A stretch of 64,000 nt of DNA from Paraburkholderia ultramafica (lineage in GTDB: Bacteria > Pseudomonadota > Gammaproteobacteria > Burkholderiales > Burkholderiaceae). The position numbers were made by a program, and so were the translations under genes. The notes beneath the pieces were generated by a model. It was not told where the DNA came from. It saw only the letters and a program-made list of their open reading frames with translations, and did not search any database. Positions 15,264 through 24,012 of the stretch are shown one piece after another. The first letter of the stretch is position 1. Each line of letters opens with the position of its first letter. The stretch covers positions 62,001 through 126,000 of the forward strand of contig NZ_CADIKK010000015.1 of the NCBI RefSeq assembly GCF_902859915.1, in the 5' to 3' direction.

Positions 15264-16097
15264 CTACGTATAGTGCTGGGCGCGCGCCACAGCCGCTGCT
15301 GCCAGCGCCTCACGATAGGCTGCTCTTTTCGCTTTTGCCTCGGGCGTCGGCGGCTCCCGGTCTTTGCGCGTGAAATGGTACGTTTGAGATTCGATGAAAA
15401 GACGCAGGCTCCCGCTCGTTGCAGGTCCGAGATTGCGCAGCACCGGCGGCTGGTTCGGATCGACCCACAGAATCTGCTGCATCTCGTCGGTGGTCGGGTC
15501 GACCCAGCTGATATATCCCCCCGGCAGAATCTGCCGTGGTTTCTTGATTGCCCCCGTGAAACTGTACCGCGCATCGGGCGTGGCCTGTGGGTCGTAGAAG
15601 TGCGGGGTAATGAAATCCGACACCGATATCCCGTCGATCGTATAGGTGTAGGGATCGGCCTCGCAAGGGTCGCAGGCCTCAACCAGATATTCGAAGCGCC
15701 CCGTGCCGTCCTGGATACTGCCGTGGACGATCTCGATCGAGGTGGATGTCTGCAACCGGTTGCCATTCGGATCGATCAGCATTTCTACTGTCTCATGACT
15801 CGCATCGACTGCCCATTCGTCACTGTGCGGGGTGACGATCACCTTCGCATACGGCTGGTGATGGCGCGTCATATGGAAGCCGCCTTCGTCCGGCGGCAGC
15901 GTCTTGACGAGCTGGACCGGCCATACACCTTGCGGGATTTTCTTCGGATCGGGAAGGTATGAGACCGTCGCATTGACCGGCCAGTATTGCGGCAGGTCGC
16001 GCGTCACCTGGACATTGATGGCTGCGGCAACCGCGGCCATGGTGTGGGTGTCGATCGTGCCCGTCGTATCGACAAGCCCAACTTTTGTTGCCAGCAT
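15264..16097 (-). CDS. Hypothetical protein with a His-Glu-x-x-Glu motif
   Basis: I do not recognise a named family in this 277-residue protein. The start at 16097 is supported by AGGAGG seven bases upstream. The most striking segment is WAVDASHETVEMLIDPNGN (about residues 100-118): a Ser-His-Glu-x-x-Glu-Met/Leu pattern near an Asp-Pro, which resembles metal-binding helices of zinc peptidase-like folds. Two Cys follow in ACDPCEADPY, then GISVSDFITPHFYDPQA, which looks like a conserved block. There is no signal peptide or membrane helix. The C-terminus is Ala/Lys-rich. It is divergent from the M14 carboxypeptidase gene, which may be coincidence. A metallohydrolase-like or structural role is possible. 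Confidence 0.65.
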   Translation of the reverse strand: MLATKVGLVDTTGTIDTHTMAAVAAAINVQVTRDLPQYWPVNATVSYLPDPKKIPQGVWPVQLVKTLPPDEGGFHMTRHHQPYAKVIVTPHSDEWAVDASHETVEMLIDPNGNRLQTSTSIEIVHGSIQDGTGRFEYLVEACDPCEADPYTYTIDGISVSDFITPHFYDPQATPDARYSFTGAIKKPRQILPGGYISWVDPTTDEMQQILWVDPNQPPVLRNLGPATSGSLRLFIESQTYHFTRKDREPPTPEAKAKRAAYREALAAAAVARAQHYT

Positions 16098-16450
16098 AAG
16101 TGCCTCCTGTTTATCCACGTTACGACACACGTGCGACACCGGGCGGTCAATACTCCGCTATGCAGTGTCGACGGATCGATCTCTCCGGCAAGGTCGATTT
16201 GCGGGTTTGTCTACGATGGGCTGCGTCGTCGCGATTACGATCGGCGAGGCCGGTATCGCTCCCCCGTCACAGGTGAGTCGAATCATGCTGGTCGCCGCGT
16301 GGATGATGCAGTCGGGGTTTCTCGCCTTTTTGACAGGACGGGCGGGCTGCCGGATTTTTGAACACGACGGCGTGACGATGCCTGGCCGTTTTGAAATGAC
16401 TGCCGCTGTACCGTCTTTAAGATTGCACAGGCAGAGAGCTGCCGGGGAGA
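16098..16450. other. Divergent intergenic region before the carboxypeptidase gene
   Basis: No gene recognised. It should contain the promoters of the hypothetical gene at 16097 and of the M14 peptidase. AGAGAGCTGCCGGGGAGA-like sequence before 16451 supplies the peptidase ribosome-binding site. Confidence 0.4.
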
Positions 16451-17830
16451 ATGAAAGTGTCGAACTATCACGCCAGAATTACCGGAAGCGACTCCGCGGC
16501 GATGGCCGACCTCGTGACAAAGTATCGAGTCACGGTCGCCCGGCATACTGTCGAGAAAGTCGCAGAAGGCTATCGCGTCGACGCGCACGCCAGCGACAAA
16601 CAGATTCGTGCGCTTGAAGCCGCGGGCTACAAGGTTGAACGTCTCGAGGATGCGGAAATCGAGGGTGTCGCGCGACAGAAGGAGAAACGCACAAGCCCGG
16701 CCGGCGCATTGACCCGTGAAGCGCTGTCGGTCATCACGGGCACCGGATACCTCGATGTCGTGCACGTTGAAGCGGCACTGGCTGCCGAAGCCGAGGCGCC
16801 GAATGATGCGTTCACTACATTGATCAAGCTGCCGAACGAGACATGGGAGAAGCGTGTTTGTCACGTGCTCAAGATCGGCAAAGGAAGCGCAGCGGGCCGC
16901 GTCGGCATCTATTTCCTTGGCGGCGTTCACGCGCGCGAATGGGGCAGCCCCGACATTCTCATCAACTTCGTGCAACTGCTCTCCAACGCCTATCGGACCA
17001 ATACGGATATCACGATTGGCAGCAGGACCTTTACCGCCGCGCAGATCAAATCCGTGGTGGAGACGAAGGACATTTACGTCTTTCCGCAAGCCAATCCTGA
17101 TGGACGCAACTACAGCATGGTGAGCGAACCGATGTGGCGCAAGAATCGACGGCCTGCGCCGGCGGGACATACGCAATCCCAATGCGTCGGTGTGGACGTC
17201 AACCGTAATTACGATTTTCTCTGGGACTTTCCAAAGTACTTCGACCCGAAGTCGCCGATTGCAAACTCCACCGATCCGTGCGACCACGATGTCTACATTG
17301 GACCCGCGGCAACCTCCGAGCCGGAGACACAGAACGCCGTGTGGGTGCTCGACAGCTTTCCGGACATTCGTTACTTTGTCGACCTGCATAGCTACTCGGA
17401 AGACATCCTGTACAACTGGGGTGACGACGTCGATCAAAGCAACGACCCAGCGATGAATTTCCAGAACCCCGCGTATGACGGCAAGCGCGGTATTGCGGAC
17501 GACAAGGCGTACCGTGAGTACATCGCGGCCGAGGACAAGAAGCTCGCGGTCAGACTGGCCAACGAGATGCGTGACGCGATCAAGGCGTCGCGCGGCCGGG
17601 TCTACAAGACGGAACAGTCGATGAGCCTGTATCCGACAGCCGGCACCTCGGATGACTATGCGTTCAGCCGTCACCTGGTCGACGCGAAAAAAGCGAAGGT
17701 GTTTTCGTACACGATCGAGTGGGGCAGTCCGCAAAACCCGACGCCATTCCATCCACCGTATCCGGAGATGAAGCAGATCATCAACGAGGTCACGTCGGGA
17801 CTTTTGGCGTTTTGCATCGCGGCGCAGTGA
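16451..17830 (+). CDS. M14-family zinc carboxypeptidase
   Basis: This 459-residue protein has an N-terminal region of about 110 residues resembling a pro-segment, then an M14 carboxypeptidase domain. The zinc ligands are in GGVHAREWGSPD (H-x-x-E, about 156-159) and in VDLHSYSED (distal His, about 313). Substrate-binding residues appear in VDVNRNYDF (N-R motif) and the catalytic Glu in SYTIEWGSP near the C-terminus. M14 enzymes remove C-terminal amino acids from peptides. I see no classical signal peptide at the N-terminus, so location is uncertain; the prosegment-like part suggests it may be made as a zymogen. It is a single gene. Confidence 0.85.
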   Translation: MKVSNYHARITGSDSAAMADLVTKYRVTVARHTVEKVAEGYRVDAHASDKQIRALEAAGYKVERLEDAEIEGVARQKEKRTSPAGALTREALSVITGTGYLDVVHVEAALAAEAEAPNDAFTTLIKLPNETWEKRVCHVLKIGKGSAAGRVGIYFLGGVHAREWGSPDILINFVQLLSNAYRTNTDITIGSRTFTAAQIKSVVETKDIYVFPQANPDGRNYSMVSEPMWRKNRRPAPAGHTQSQCVGVDVNRNYDFLWDFPKYFDPKSPIANSTDPCDHDVYIGPAATSEPETQNAVWVLDSFPDIRYFVDLHSYSEDILYNWGDDVDQSNDPAMNFQNPAYDGKRGIADDKAYREYIAAEDKKLAVRLANEMRDAIKASRGRVYKTEQSMSLYPTAGTSDDYAFSRHLVDAKKAKVFSYTIEWGSPQNPTPFHPPYPEMKQIINEVTSGLLAFCIAAQ

Positions 17831-18208
17831 CCAGCGCGTTTGCGGCGCATGGCCGACCTACGTCGACACACATGCTCCCGCCTCACTCGCCGCTCAGACC
17901 CGATTGAAAAAAAGCGGCGATATCTGCTCTGTATCAAGAGCGCATGTAACGGGCGTGTAATATGACGTAAGCATACTGAAGCAGATATCGGCGTGAGAAC
18001 CGTGAGAACCGCATGCCAGTCGGCCTTATCAGCCGTCAACGGGCCGGTGTATAGGACTTTGGTCTAATTGCCGCGGTATCCAACCGGCCGCAAGATTCAA
18101 CCCGCGACCCAGGCAGGAACGCCGATCGCGCGCCGCTGGATCTGGAACCGCTCGCAGCGCGGCGGAAGTGGCAGCGTTATCAAGCCACACAGCGTACAAG
18201 ATATCAGG
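17831..18208. other. Upstream region of the DUF3141-pta-ackA-fabI operon, with inverted repeat
   Basis: No gene recognised. CGATATCTGCT (17918-17928) and AGCAGATATCG (17980-17990) are perfect 11-base inverted copies, 51 bases apart, in an AT-richer stretch that likely contains the operon promoter. GTGAGAACC is repeated directly at 17993 and 18002. Confidence 0.5.
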
Positions 18209-18284
18209 AGACCATGCGGGGTTCGATCCCGCAAGAACGGATACGCCCTCGCGACGCAATACGAGGGCGGCTGTCGCATGGTCT
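18209..18284 (-). other. 76-bp tRNA-shaped element (pseudo-tRNA or structured RNA)
   Basis: Read on the minus strand, AGACCAT at the 5' end pairs with ATGGTCT at the 3' end (7 bp, like an acceptor stem). The 3' arm is directly preceded by GCGGG-ATCGAAC-CCCGC, a five-base-pair stem with a seven-base loop that looks like a T-arm with A at position 54. The middle holds CGCCCTCG/CGAGGGCG, an 8-bp hairpin. Total length is 76, that of a tRNA, but there is no D-arm with GG, no U33 in a proper anticodon loop and no CCA. It is therefore not a functional tRNA; it may be a relic, or a leader structure of the operon read from the plus strand. Confidence 0.4.
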
Positions 18285-18310
18285 GACTTTTCGATATCGA
18301 GGTCCACGTC

Positions 18311-20641
18311 ATGGACGCAGGAACCCAGTTGTCACGCAGCCAGGACATCAACGCGAAGGTCGCGCGCATCTTGACGAAGCGCACCGAGGGCGCGCAGAAG
18401 CATTTCAGCGAACGCGTACGCGCCGCGCTGGACGGCGATGCCGGCGCTGCCCCGGCCCCCGCCGCAAACATGCTGTCACTGACTCCTTGGGACACCGGCT
18501 CCTACTGGCTCGACGCGGTGCAACGTTCCGTGCTGTTCTGGGATACGCTGCGCGAGCGCGGCACCGAGTATTTCGAACGGACCCGGCAGGAACCGAAGCC
18601 GGTGTTGCATTTCGACTACGAGTTCGTTCTCGATGGCCGCCGGTTCGAGCGACCCGTCAATTACGCGCTGCTGCGAATCAAGCCGCCGGAAGGCGTGACC
18701 GTGGACGTGCGCAAGCGCCCCTACCTGATCATCGACCCGCGGGCCGGCCATGGCCCGGGCATCGGCGGCTTCAAGGACGATTCGCAGGCCGGTGTCGCGC
18801 TGCGGGCGGGACACGCGGTGTATTTCGTCATTTTCTTTCCCGATCCGGAACCGGGTCAGACGCTGCTCGATGTCTGCGCCGCCGAGCAGCAGTTTGTGAA
18901 GAAAGTGCGCGAGCTGCATCCTGACAGCCCGAAGCCGGCGCTGATCGGCAACTGTCAGGGTGGCTGGGCCGCCATGATGATCGCGGCTTCTGACCCCGGC
19001 GACACGGGGCCGATCGTCATCAATGGCGCGCCGATGTCGTACTGGAGCGGCGCGTGGAGCGAAGGCGAGGGTGACAACCCGATGCGCTACGCCGGCGGCA
19101 TACTCGGCGGCTCCTGGCTGGCGTCGTTCGCCGCGGATCTGGGCGATGGCAAGTTCGACGGCGCGCATCTGGTGCAGAACTTCGAGAACCTGAATCCGGC
19201 CAACACGCTGTGGGACAAGTATTACCACCTGTTCAGCAACATCGATACGGAACCGCCCCGGTTTCTCGACTTCGAACGCTGGTGGGGCGGCTACTACCTG
19301 ATGAATCGCGAGGAGATCGAGTGGATCACGCGTAATCTGTTCGTGGGCAACAAGCTCTGGTCGGGCGACGTCAAAGGAACGAGTGGCAAGGCGTTCGATC
19401 TGCGCGAGATTCGCTCGCCGATCATTCTGTTCGCGTCGATGGGCGATAACATCACGCCGCCGCAACAGGCATTCAACTGGGTAGCGGACCTGTACGGCAG
19501 CACCGAGGAGATCAAGGCGCGCGGCCAGGTGATCATCGGCCTGATGCACCAGAATATCGGCCACCTCGGCATTTTCGTGTCGGGCAAGGTGGCAAAAAAG
19601 GAACACACCCAGATCGTTTCAGTGCTTGAAGCAATCGAGTCTTTTGTGCCCGGTCTATACGGGATGTCGATCACCGAACGCAAAGACGCGGACGGCAAGG
19701 TCGAATATGAAGTCGAGTTTCGTGAGCACCGGCTGGAAGAAATCGCGGCCCATTTCAACCGCTTCAAGCGCGAGGACGAAAAGCCCTTCGAGGCCGTGGC
19801 CGAACTCTCCGAGTTCAACCAGCGTGCCTATCAACTGTTCGCGCAGCCGTTCGTGCAGGCGATGTCGAACGAGACGACGGCGCGCCTGCTGCGCGAGTTT
19901 CACCCGTTGCGATTCCAGCGCTGGGCGTTTTCGGACCTGAATCCGTGGCTCGCGTGGCTGCCGCCGGCTGCCAGCGCGGTCAAGGCCAACCGGCAGGTCG
20001 CGAAGCCGGACAACCCGTGGCGCGAGATCGAGCAGGCCGGCTCGGAAATGATCAGCGCATCGCTGGATTACTACCGGGCGATGCGCGACGCCGGCACGGA
20101 AGCGACTTTCTTTTCGATCTACGCCAACCTGTTCTCGCTCTATGTCGCCGATCAGCATCATGAACGCGAAAGCGTGGCGCAGACTGCCATCGCGGCGCGC
20201 GATCTGCCGTTCGTCAAGGAGGCGCTCGCGTCGATTGAGGAAGGCGGCTACACCGAAGCGCTCGCTCGCGCGGCCGCGCTGCTCTCGCGCAAGGGCGAAC
20301 CGTTGCCGCTGTCCCGGCTCGTCACGCGTAAGGAGCTGACAGAAGCGTATGCGGACTATGTTCCGCAGTTGTCTCCCGATCAGTGGCGGCGCATCCGGGG
20401 CGAGCAGGAGATCATCGTCAGTTATGAACCGGAGCAGGCCCTCGCGACGCTGCCGTTGCTGCTCGCCGACAAGGCTGATTGCAAGCGGCTCCTCACGCTG
20501 ATGGACGAGTTGCAGACCGACAAACGTGTGCGAAGCACTAGCCCGACCGAAGCGCAACGGGTCATGTTCGAGCGCATCCGCGACGTCCTCACGAATCATT
20601 CCGCACGCAAGCGGCCCGCCGCGGCGCTTGCGCGTCCGTAG
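18311..20641 (+). CDS. DUF3141 protein, PhaC-like alpha/beta hydrolase
   Basis: This 776-residue protein has an alpha/beta-hydrolase core related to polyhydroxyalkanoate synthases (about residues 95-440). The nucleophile elbow is IGNCQGGWAAMM (Cys about 217), the G-x-C-x-G lipase-like box in which PHA synthases use Cys. RPYLIIDPRAGHGPGIGG and PIILFASMGDNITPPQQ (acid residue) and a late His in GHLGIFV complete the expected triad. The long C-terminal half is helical and typical of DUF3141. True polymerising activity is unproven. It heads a unit with a phosphate acyltransferase, acetate kinase and enoyl reductase, all on the same strand with gaps of 4-43 bases, suggesting acyl-CoA or acyl-phosphate handling under stress or low oxygen. 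Confidence 0.82.
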   Translation: MDAGTQLSRSQDINAKVARILTKRTEGAQKHFSERVRAALDGDAGAAPAPAANMLSLTPWDTGSYWLDAVQRSVLFWDTLRERGTEYFERTRQEPKPVLHFDYEFVLDGRRFERPVNYALLRIKPPEGVTVDVRKRPYLIIDPRAGHGPGIGGFKDDSQAGVALRAGHAVYFVIFFPDPEPGQTLLDVCAAEQQFVKKVRELHPDSPKPALIGNCQGGWAAMMIAASDPGDTGPIVINGAPMSYWSGAWSEGEGDNPMRYAGGILGGSWLASFAADLGDGKFDGAHLVQNFENLNPANTLWDKYYHLFSNIDTEPPRFLDFERWWGGYYLMNREEIEWITRNLFVGNKLWSGDVKGTSGKAFDLREIRSPIILFASMGDNITPPQQAFNWVADLYGSTEEIKARGQVIIGLMHQNIGHLGIFVSGKVAKKEHTQIVSVLEAIESFVPGLYGMSITERKDADGKVEYEVEFREHRLEEIAAHFNRFKREDEKPFEAVAELSEFNQRAYQLFAQPFVQAMSNETTARLLREFHPLRFQRWAFSDLNPWLAWLPPAASAVKANRQVAKPDNPWREIEQAGSEMISASLDYYRAMRDAGTEATFFSIYANLFSLYVADQHHERESVAQTAIAARDLPFVKEALASIEEGGYTEALARAAALLSRKGEPLPLSRLVTRKELTEAYADYVPQLSPDQWRRIRGEQEIIVSYEPEQALATLPLLLADKADCKRLLTLMDELQTDKRVRSTSPTEAQRVMFERIRDVLTNHSARKRPAAALARP

Positions 20642-20684
20642 CCGCCACCGTCCCCGATGGGATCGGCTTCTTCAGGGAGTGCCG

Positions 20685-21623
20685 ATGGAAGCGAAACACG
20701 CGAAGTATCAACGGCTCATCGAATACTGCAAGACCTTGCCGCCCATGCTGACAGCGGTCGTGCACCCATGCGACCCGAGCTCGCTCGCGGGTGCGGTCGA
20801 AGCGGCGGAGATGGGGCTGATTGCACCGATCCTCGTCGGACCGCGAGAGCGCATCGAGTCGGTGGCCGCGCAGGCCGGCATTTTGATTGCCGGTTATCCG
20901 CTCGTCGATGCTCCCTTCAGCCATGCCGCGGCAGCGGCCGCGGTGCAGCTCGTGCGCGAAGGCAAGGCCGAGGCGCTGATGAAAGGCAGCCTGCATACCG
21001 ACGAACTGATGAGTGCAGTCGTCAGCCGCGATTCAGGGCTGCGTACCGCGCGGCGCATCAGCCACTGCTTTGTGATGGACGTGCCGCAGCATGAGCAGGC
21101 GCTGATCGTCACCGACGCCGCCATCAACATCGCGCCGTCGCTCGAAGTCAAAATGGACATCTTGCAGAACGCGATCGAACTCGGTCATGCGCTGCGGTTC
21201 GAGGAGGTGCGCGTCGCCATCCTGTCGGCGATGGAGACCGTGAATTCGAAGGTGCCGTCGACGATCGAGGCTGCCGCGCTGTGCAAGATGGTCGATCGCC
21301 ACCAGGTGACCGGCGCGCTGGTCGACGGCCCGCTCGCACTGGACAACGCGATCAACCTCGAAGCCGCGCGGATCAAGCAGATCGAATCGCGGGTGGCCGG
21401 CCGCGCCAACGTGTTGATGGTGCCCGACCTCGAATCCGGCAACATGCTCGCCAAGAGCCTGTCGTTTCTGGCCGGCGCGGATGCGGCGGGGGTCGTGCTC
21501 GGTGCCCGCGTGCCGATCATTCTGACCAGCCGCGCCGATTCCGTGATGACACGCCTCGCTTCGTGCGCGGTGGCCGCTCTCGTCGCTGAGGACAAGCGCG
21601 CGAGCGGCAAGGTAACGGGGTAA
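20685..21623 (+). CDS. pta: Phosphate acetyl/butyryltransferase family protein
   Basis: This 312-residue protein is a short phosphotransacetylase of the Ptb/Pta type. Recognisable blocks are AVVHPCDPSSLAGAVEAAEM, LIAPILVGP, LMKGSLHTDELM, RRISHCFVMD, TDAAINIAPSLEVK and PDLESGNMLAKSL. The enzyme swaps the CoA of acetyl-CoA or butyryl-CoA for phosphate, and with acetate kinase downstream would yield ATP from acyl-CoA. The family often has an N-terminal MaoC hydratase domain; here that domain is absent. I chose ATG 20685 because the segment before it in the open frame overlaps the previous gene and lacks similarity. A GGGAGTGCCG site precedes it. It is followed after four bases by ackA. Confidence 0.87.
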   Translation: MEAKHAKYQRLIEYCKTLPPMLTAVVHPCDPSSLAGAVEAAEMGLIAPILVGPRERIESVAAQAGILIAGYPLVDAPFSHAAAAAAVQLVREGKAEALMKGSLHTDELMSAVVSRDSGLRTARRISHCFVMDVPQHEQALIVTDAAINIAPSLEVKMDILQNAIELGHALRFEEVRVAILSAMETVNSKVPSTIEAAALCKMVDRHQVTGALVDGPLALDNAINLEAARIKQIESRVAGRANVLMVPDLESGNMLAKSLSFLAGADAAGVVLGARVPIILTSRADSVMTRLASCAVAALVAEDKRASGKVTG

Positions 21624-21627
21624 CGCC

Positions 21628-22815
21628 ATGGCGGACATCATTCTGGTACTGAACGCGGGCTCGTCCAGCATCAAGTTCCGCGCCTTCAGCGTGCACGGCA
21701 CGACGCTGGATCTCGTACTGCGCGGACAGGTCGACGGACTGAATACGGCGCCGCGTTTCACCGCCGTCGACAGCGCGGGCCAAAAGACCGCAAAAGACTG
21801 GGGCGCCGGTTTCGAACTGGATCACGAGGGCGCGATCGAGCACATCGCCGCGTTTCTGCGCAGTCACGGCGAGGGGCATCGTCTGATCGCGGTTGGCCAT
21901 CGCATCGTGCATGGCGGCCAGACCTATTCCGGGCCGGTGCGGGTGACCCCTGGCGTGCTCGACGAACTCGAAAAGCTGATCCCGCTCGCGCCGTTGCACC
22001 AGCCGCACAACCTGAGTCCGATCCGCATCATCGCGCGAAGCCGGCCGGAGATCCCGCAGGTGGCCTGCTTCGACACGGCGTTTCATCGCTCGGCGCCTGA
22101 AGTCGCGCAGGCTTACGCGCTCCCGCCGTCCATCACGGACAAGGGCGTGCGCCGCTATGGTTTTCACGGCCTGTCGTACGAGTACATCGCGAGCGTGCTG
22201 CCGCAGATCGCGCCAGCCGCGGCGGCGGGCCGCACGGTCGTCGCCCACCTTGGCAACGGCTCCAGCATGTGTGCGATCGTCGGCGGCAAGAGTGTGGCGA
22301 GCACGATGGGCTTCACGGCTGTCGACGGCCTGCCGATGGGCACGCGCTGCGGCAACCTGGACCCGGGCGTGATCCTCTACCTGATGGCCGAATTGAAGAT
22401 GGACAAGCAGGGGATCGAAGATCTGATCTACCGGCAGTCAGGTCTGCTGGGCGTGTCCGGTGTGTCGAGCGACATGCGCGTGCTGCTCGCGAGCGACGAA
22501 CCACGAGCGCGCTTCGCAATCGATCTCTACACGTACCGGATCGGCCGCGAACTTGGCTCCCTCGTGGCCGCGATGCAGGGCATCGATGCACTGGTGCTCA
22601 CGGCCGGTGTGGGCGAGAACGCCGTCGCCATTCGCGAGCGCATCGTGCGCGACGCCGCATGGCTCGGGCTCGAACTCGACCCGGCGGCGAACCTCTCGGG
22701 CGGTCCCTGCATCAGCGCAGCGTCGAGCAAGGTGTCTGCCTGGGTCATTCCTGCCAATGAAGAACTCATGATCGGGCAACACACGCTCGCGGCGATCGAA
22801 GCAACGGCGCCATGA
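21628..22815 (+). CDS. ackA: Acetate kinase
   Basis: This 395-residue protein has the two acetate kinase signatures: VLNAGSSSIKFRAF at the N-terminus (Asn and Ser for acetyl phosphate) and the second block AVGHRIVHGGQTYSGP. Catalytic-site segments follow in CFDTAFHRSAPE, RRYGFHGLSYEYI, HLGNGSSMCAI and TMGFTAVDGLPMGTRCG. The C-terminus holds LTAGVGENAVAIRE and the adenine-site part. It converts acetyl phosphate and ADP to acetate and ATP. It starts four bases after the phosphate acyltransferase stop, so the pair is translationally linked and forms a substrate-level phosphorylation module, useful when respiration is limited. Confidence 0.93.
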   Translation: MADIILVLNAGSSSIKFRAFSVHGTTLDLVLRGQVDGLNTAPRFTAVDSAGQKTAKDWGAGFELDHEGAIEHIAAFLRSHGEGHRLIAVGHRIVHGGQTYSGPVRVTPGVLDELEKLIPLAPLHQPHNLSPIRIIARSRPEIPQVACFDTAFHRSAPEVAQAYALPPSITDKGVRRYGFHGLSYEYIASVLPQIAPAAAAGRTVVAHLGNGSSMCAIVGGKSVASTMGFTAVDGLPMGTRCGNLDPGVILYLMAELKMDKQGIEDLIYRQSGLLGVSGVSSDMRVLLASDEPRARFAIDLYTYRIGRELGSLVAAMQGIDALVLTAGVGENAVAIRERIVRDAAWLGLELDPAANLSGGPCISAASSKVSAWVIPANEELMIGQHTLAAIEATAP

Positions 22816-22855
22816 AACGGTTGCGCACATGAAACTGCGTTAAAGGAAAATTTTC

Positions 22856-23638
22856 ATGACACTCGATTCGCCGCAACCAATCCTGAACAACGCGAAAGCG
22901 CTCGTCACAGGCATTGCCAACGAACATTCAATCGCATACGGATGCGCGAAGGCGTTTCACGAGCTTGGCGCCAAGCTCGCGATCACCTACGCCAACGACA
23001 AGACGAAGCCCTACGTCGAGCCGCTCGCAAAGGCCCTCGACGCACCGATCTTCATGCCGCTCGACGCATCGCGGCATAGCGAGCTCGAGGCCGTGTTCGA
23101 GCGGATCGACAAGGAATGGGGCAGTCTCGACATCCTCGTGCATTCGATCGCGTGGGCACCGAAGGACGATCTGCAAGGCGGCCTGCTCAACTGTTCGAGC
23201 CAGGGCTTCGCTAGTGCGATGGACATTTCCTGCCACTCGTTCGTGCGCATGGCACGGCTCGCCGCGCCCTTGATGAAAAACGGCGGCACCATGCTGACGA
23301 TGAGTTATCACGGTGCGAACAAGGTGGTGCCGAACTACAACGTGATGGGACCGGTCAAGGCCGCACTCGAAGCCTGCGCCCGCTACCTTGCTTACGAACT
23401 GGGGCCGAAGGGCATCCGTGTCCACTCGATCTCGCCAGGTCCGCTCATGACAAGGGCCGCTTCGGGTCTGAAGGATTTCGAGCTTCTGCTCAACGAGGCC
23501 GCGCAGCGGGCGCCGCTGGGCGAGCTCGTCGACATCATGGATGTCGGCTATACCTGCGCGTTTCTGGCAACGCCCTACGCCCGGCGTCTGTCGGGCGAGA
23601 CGCTGTATATCGATGGCGGCGTCAACATCATGGGCTGA
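22856..23638 (+). CDS. fabI: Enoyl-[acyl-carrier-protein] reductase, FabI family
   Basis: This 260-residue short-chain dehydrogenase has FabI hallmarks: the NAD-binding opening ALVTGIANEHSIAYGCA, SIAWAPKDDLQGG, the catalytic Tyr and Lys in NYNVMGPVKAALEACARYLA (Y-x6-K), and the late SPGPLMTRAASG block. FabI reduces enoyl-ACP with NADH in the last step of fatty acid elongation. In this operon setting it is probably an accessory paralogue, not the housekeeping enzyme, and may act on short acyl groups connected with the PhaC-like protein. It lies 40 bases after ackA on the same strand. Confidence 0.88.
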   Translation: MTLDSPQPILNNAKALVTGIANEHSIAYGCAKAFHELGAKLAITYANDKTKPYVEPLAKALDAPIFMPLDASRHSELEAVFERIDKEWGSLDILVHSIAWAPKDDLQGGLLNCSSQGFASAMDISCHSFVRMARLAAPLMKNGGTMLTMSYHGANKVVPNYNVMGPVKAALEACARYLAYELGPKGIRVHSISPGPLMTRAASGLKDFELLLNEAAQRAPLGELVDIMDVGYTCAFLATPYARRLSGETLYIDGGVNIMG

Positions 23639-23671
23639 CTGATTATTTCAAGGATAGGGGAGGGCGACATC

Positions 23672-23929
23672 ATGGCCGAGCTCTGGATAGGGAATGTGGC
23701 GGAAGACACGTCCGACGATGAAATCAGGGAGTTTCTGGTCAAGTATGGCTTTCCGCCGTTTGACGAGATCGAACGCTTTGCGGGGACGGGATCGCGGCCC
23801 GCAGTCGTGCTGAACTTCCACGGCGCGACAGCGGATGCGCTACGAAGCCTGCATATGCGGGTTCACAACATGTTCTGGAAGGATCGGACCATCGTCGTGC
23901 AGGTCTTGCCGGAGCGCGATGAGAGCTAG
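23672..23929 (+). CDS. RNA-recognition-motif (RRM) protein
   Basis: This 85-residue single-domain protein has the RRM layout beta-alpha-beta-beta-alpha-beta. AELWIGNVAEDTSDDEIREF corresponds to RNP-2 and the first helix; PAVVLNFHGATADALRSL is the RNP-1 strand region followed by helix 2, although the aromatic residues of a classical RNP-1 are reduced to Phe in LNFHG. The last strand reads WKDRTIVVQVLPE. Such small RRM proteins in proteobacteria bind single-stranded RNA and often respond to cold or stress. It lies 33 bases after fabI on the same strand, with AGGGGAGGG as ribosome-binding site, and probably belongs to the same transcript. Confidence 0.82.
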   Translation: MAELWIGNVAEDTSDDEIREFLVKYGFPPFDEIERFAGTGSRPAVVLNFHGATADALRSLHMRVHNMFWKDRTIVVQVLPERDES

Positions 23930-24012
23930 GCGGCAGGACGCGCTGAACAAGGGTTTGTCCCGCATGTGCGTCGTTCGTGACACGAAAGGCACGGCCTTCA
24001 AAGTGCCTGCTC

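Noticed and set aside
15225..15962. 245-codon plus-strand open frame
   Set aside because: Antisense to the hypothetical protein gene that has an excellent ribosome-binding site; translation has no features.
18216..18232. Plus-strand tRNA based on GGTTCGATCC
   Set aside because: On the plus strand the T-arm-like hairpin is at the 5' side, and the stem fits only if the loop is shifted by one base; no acceptor, D or anticodon arms follow in order.
18311..20641. Calling the DUF3141 protein a PHA synthase
   Set aside because: It shares the fold and the Cys elbow but is longer and lacks the phaC context (phaA, phaB, phasins).
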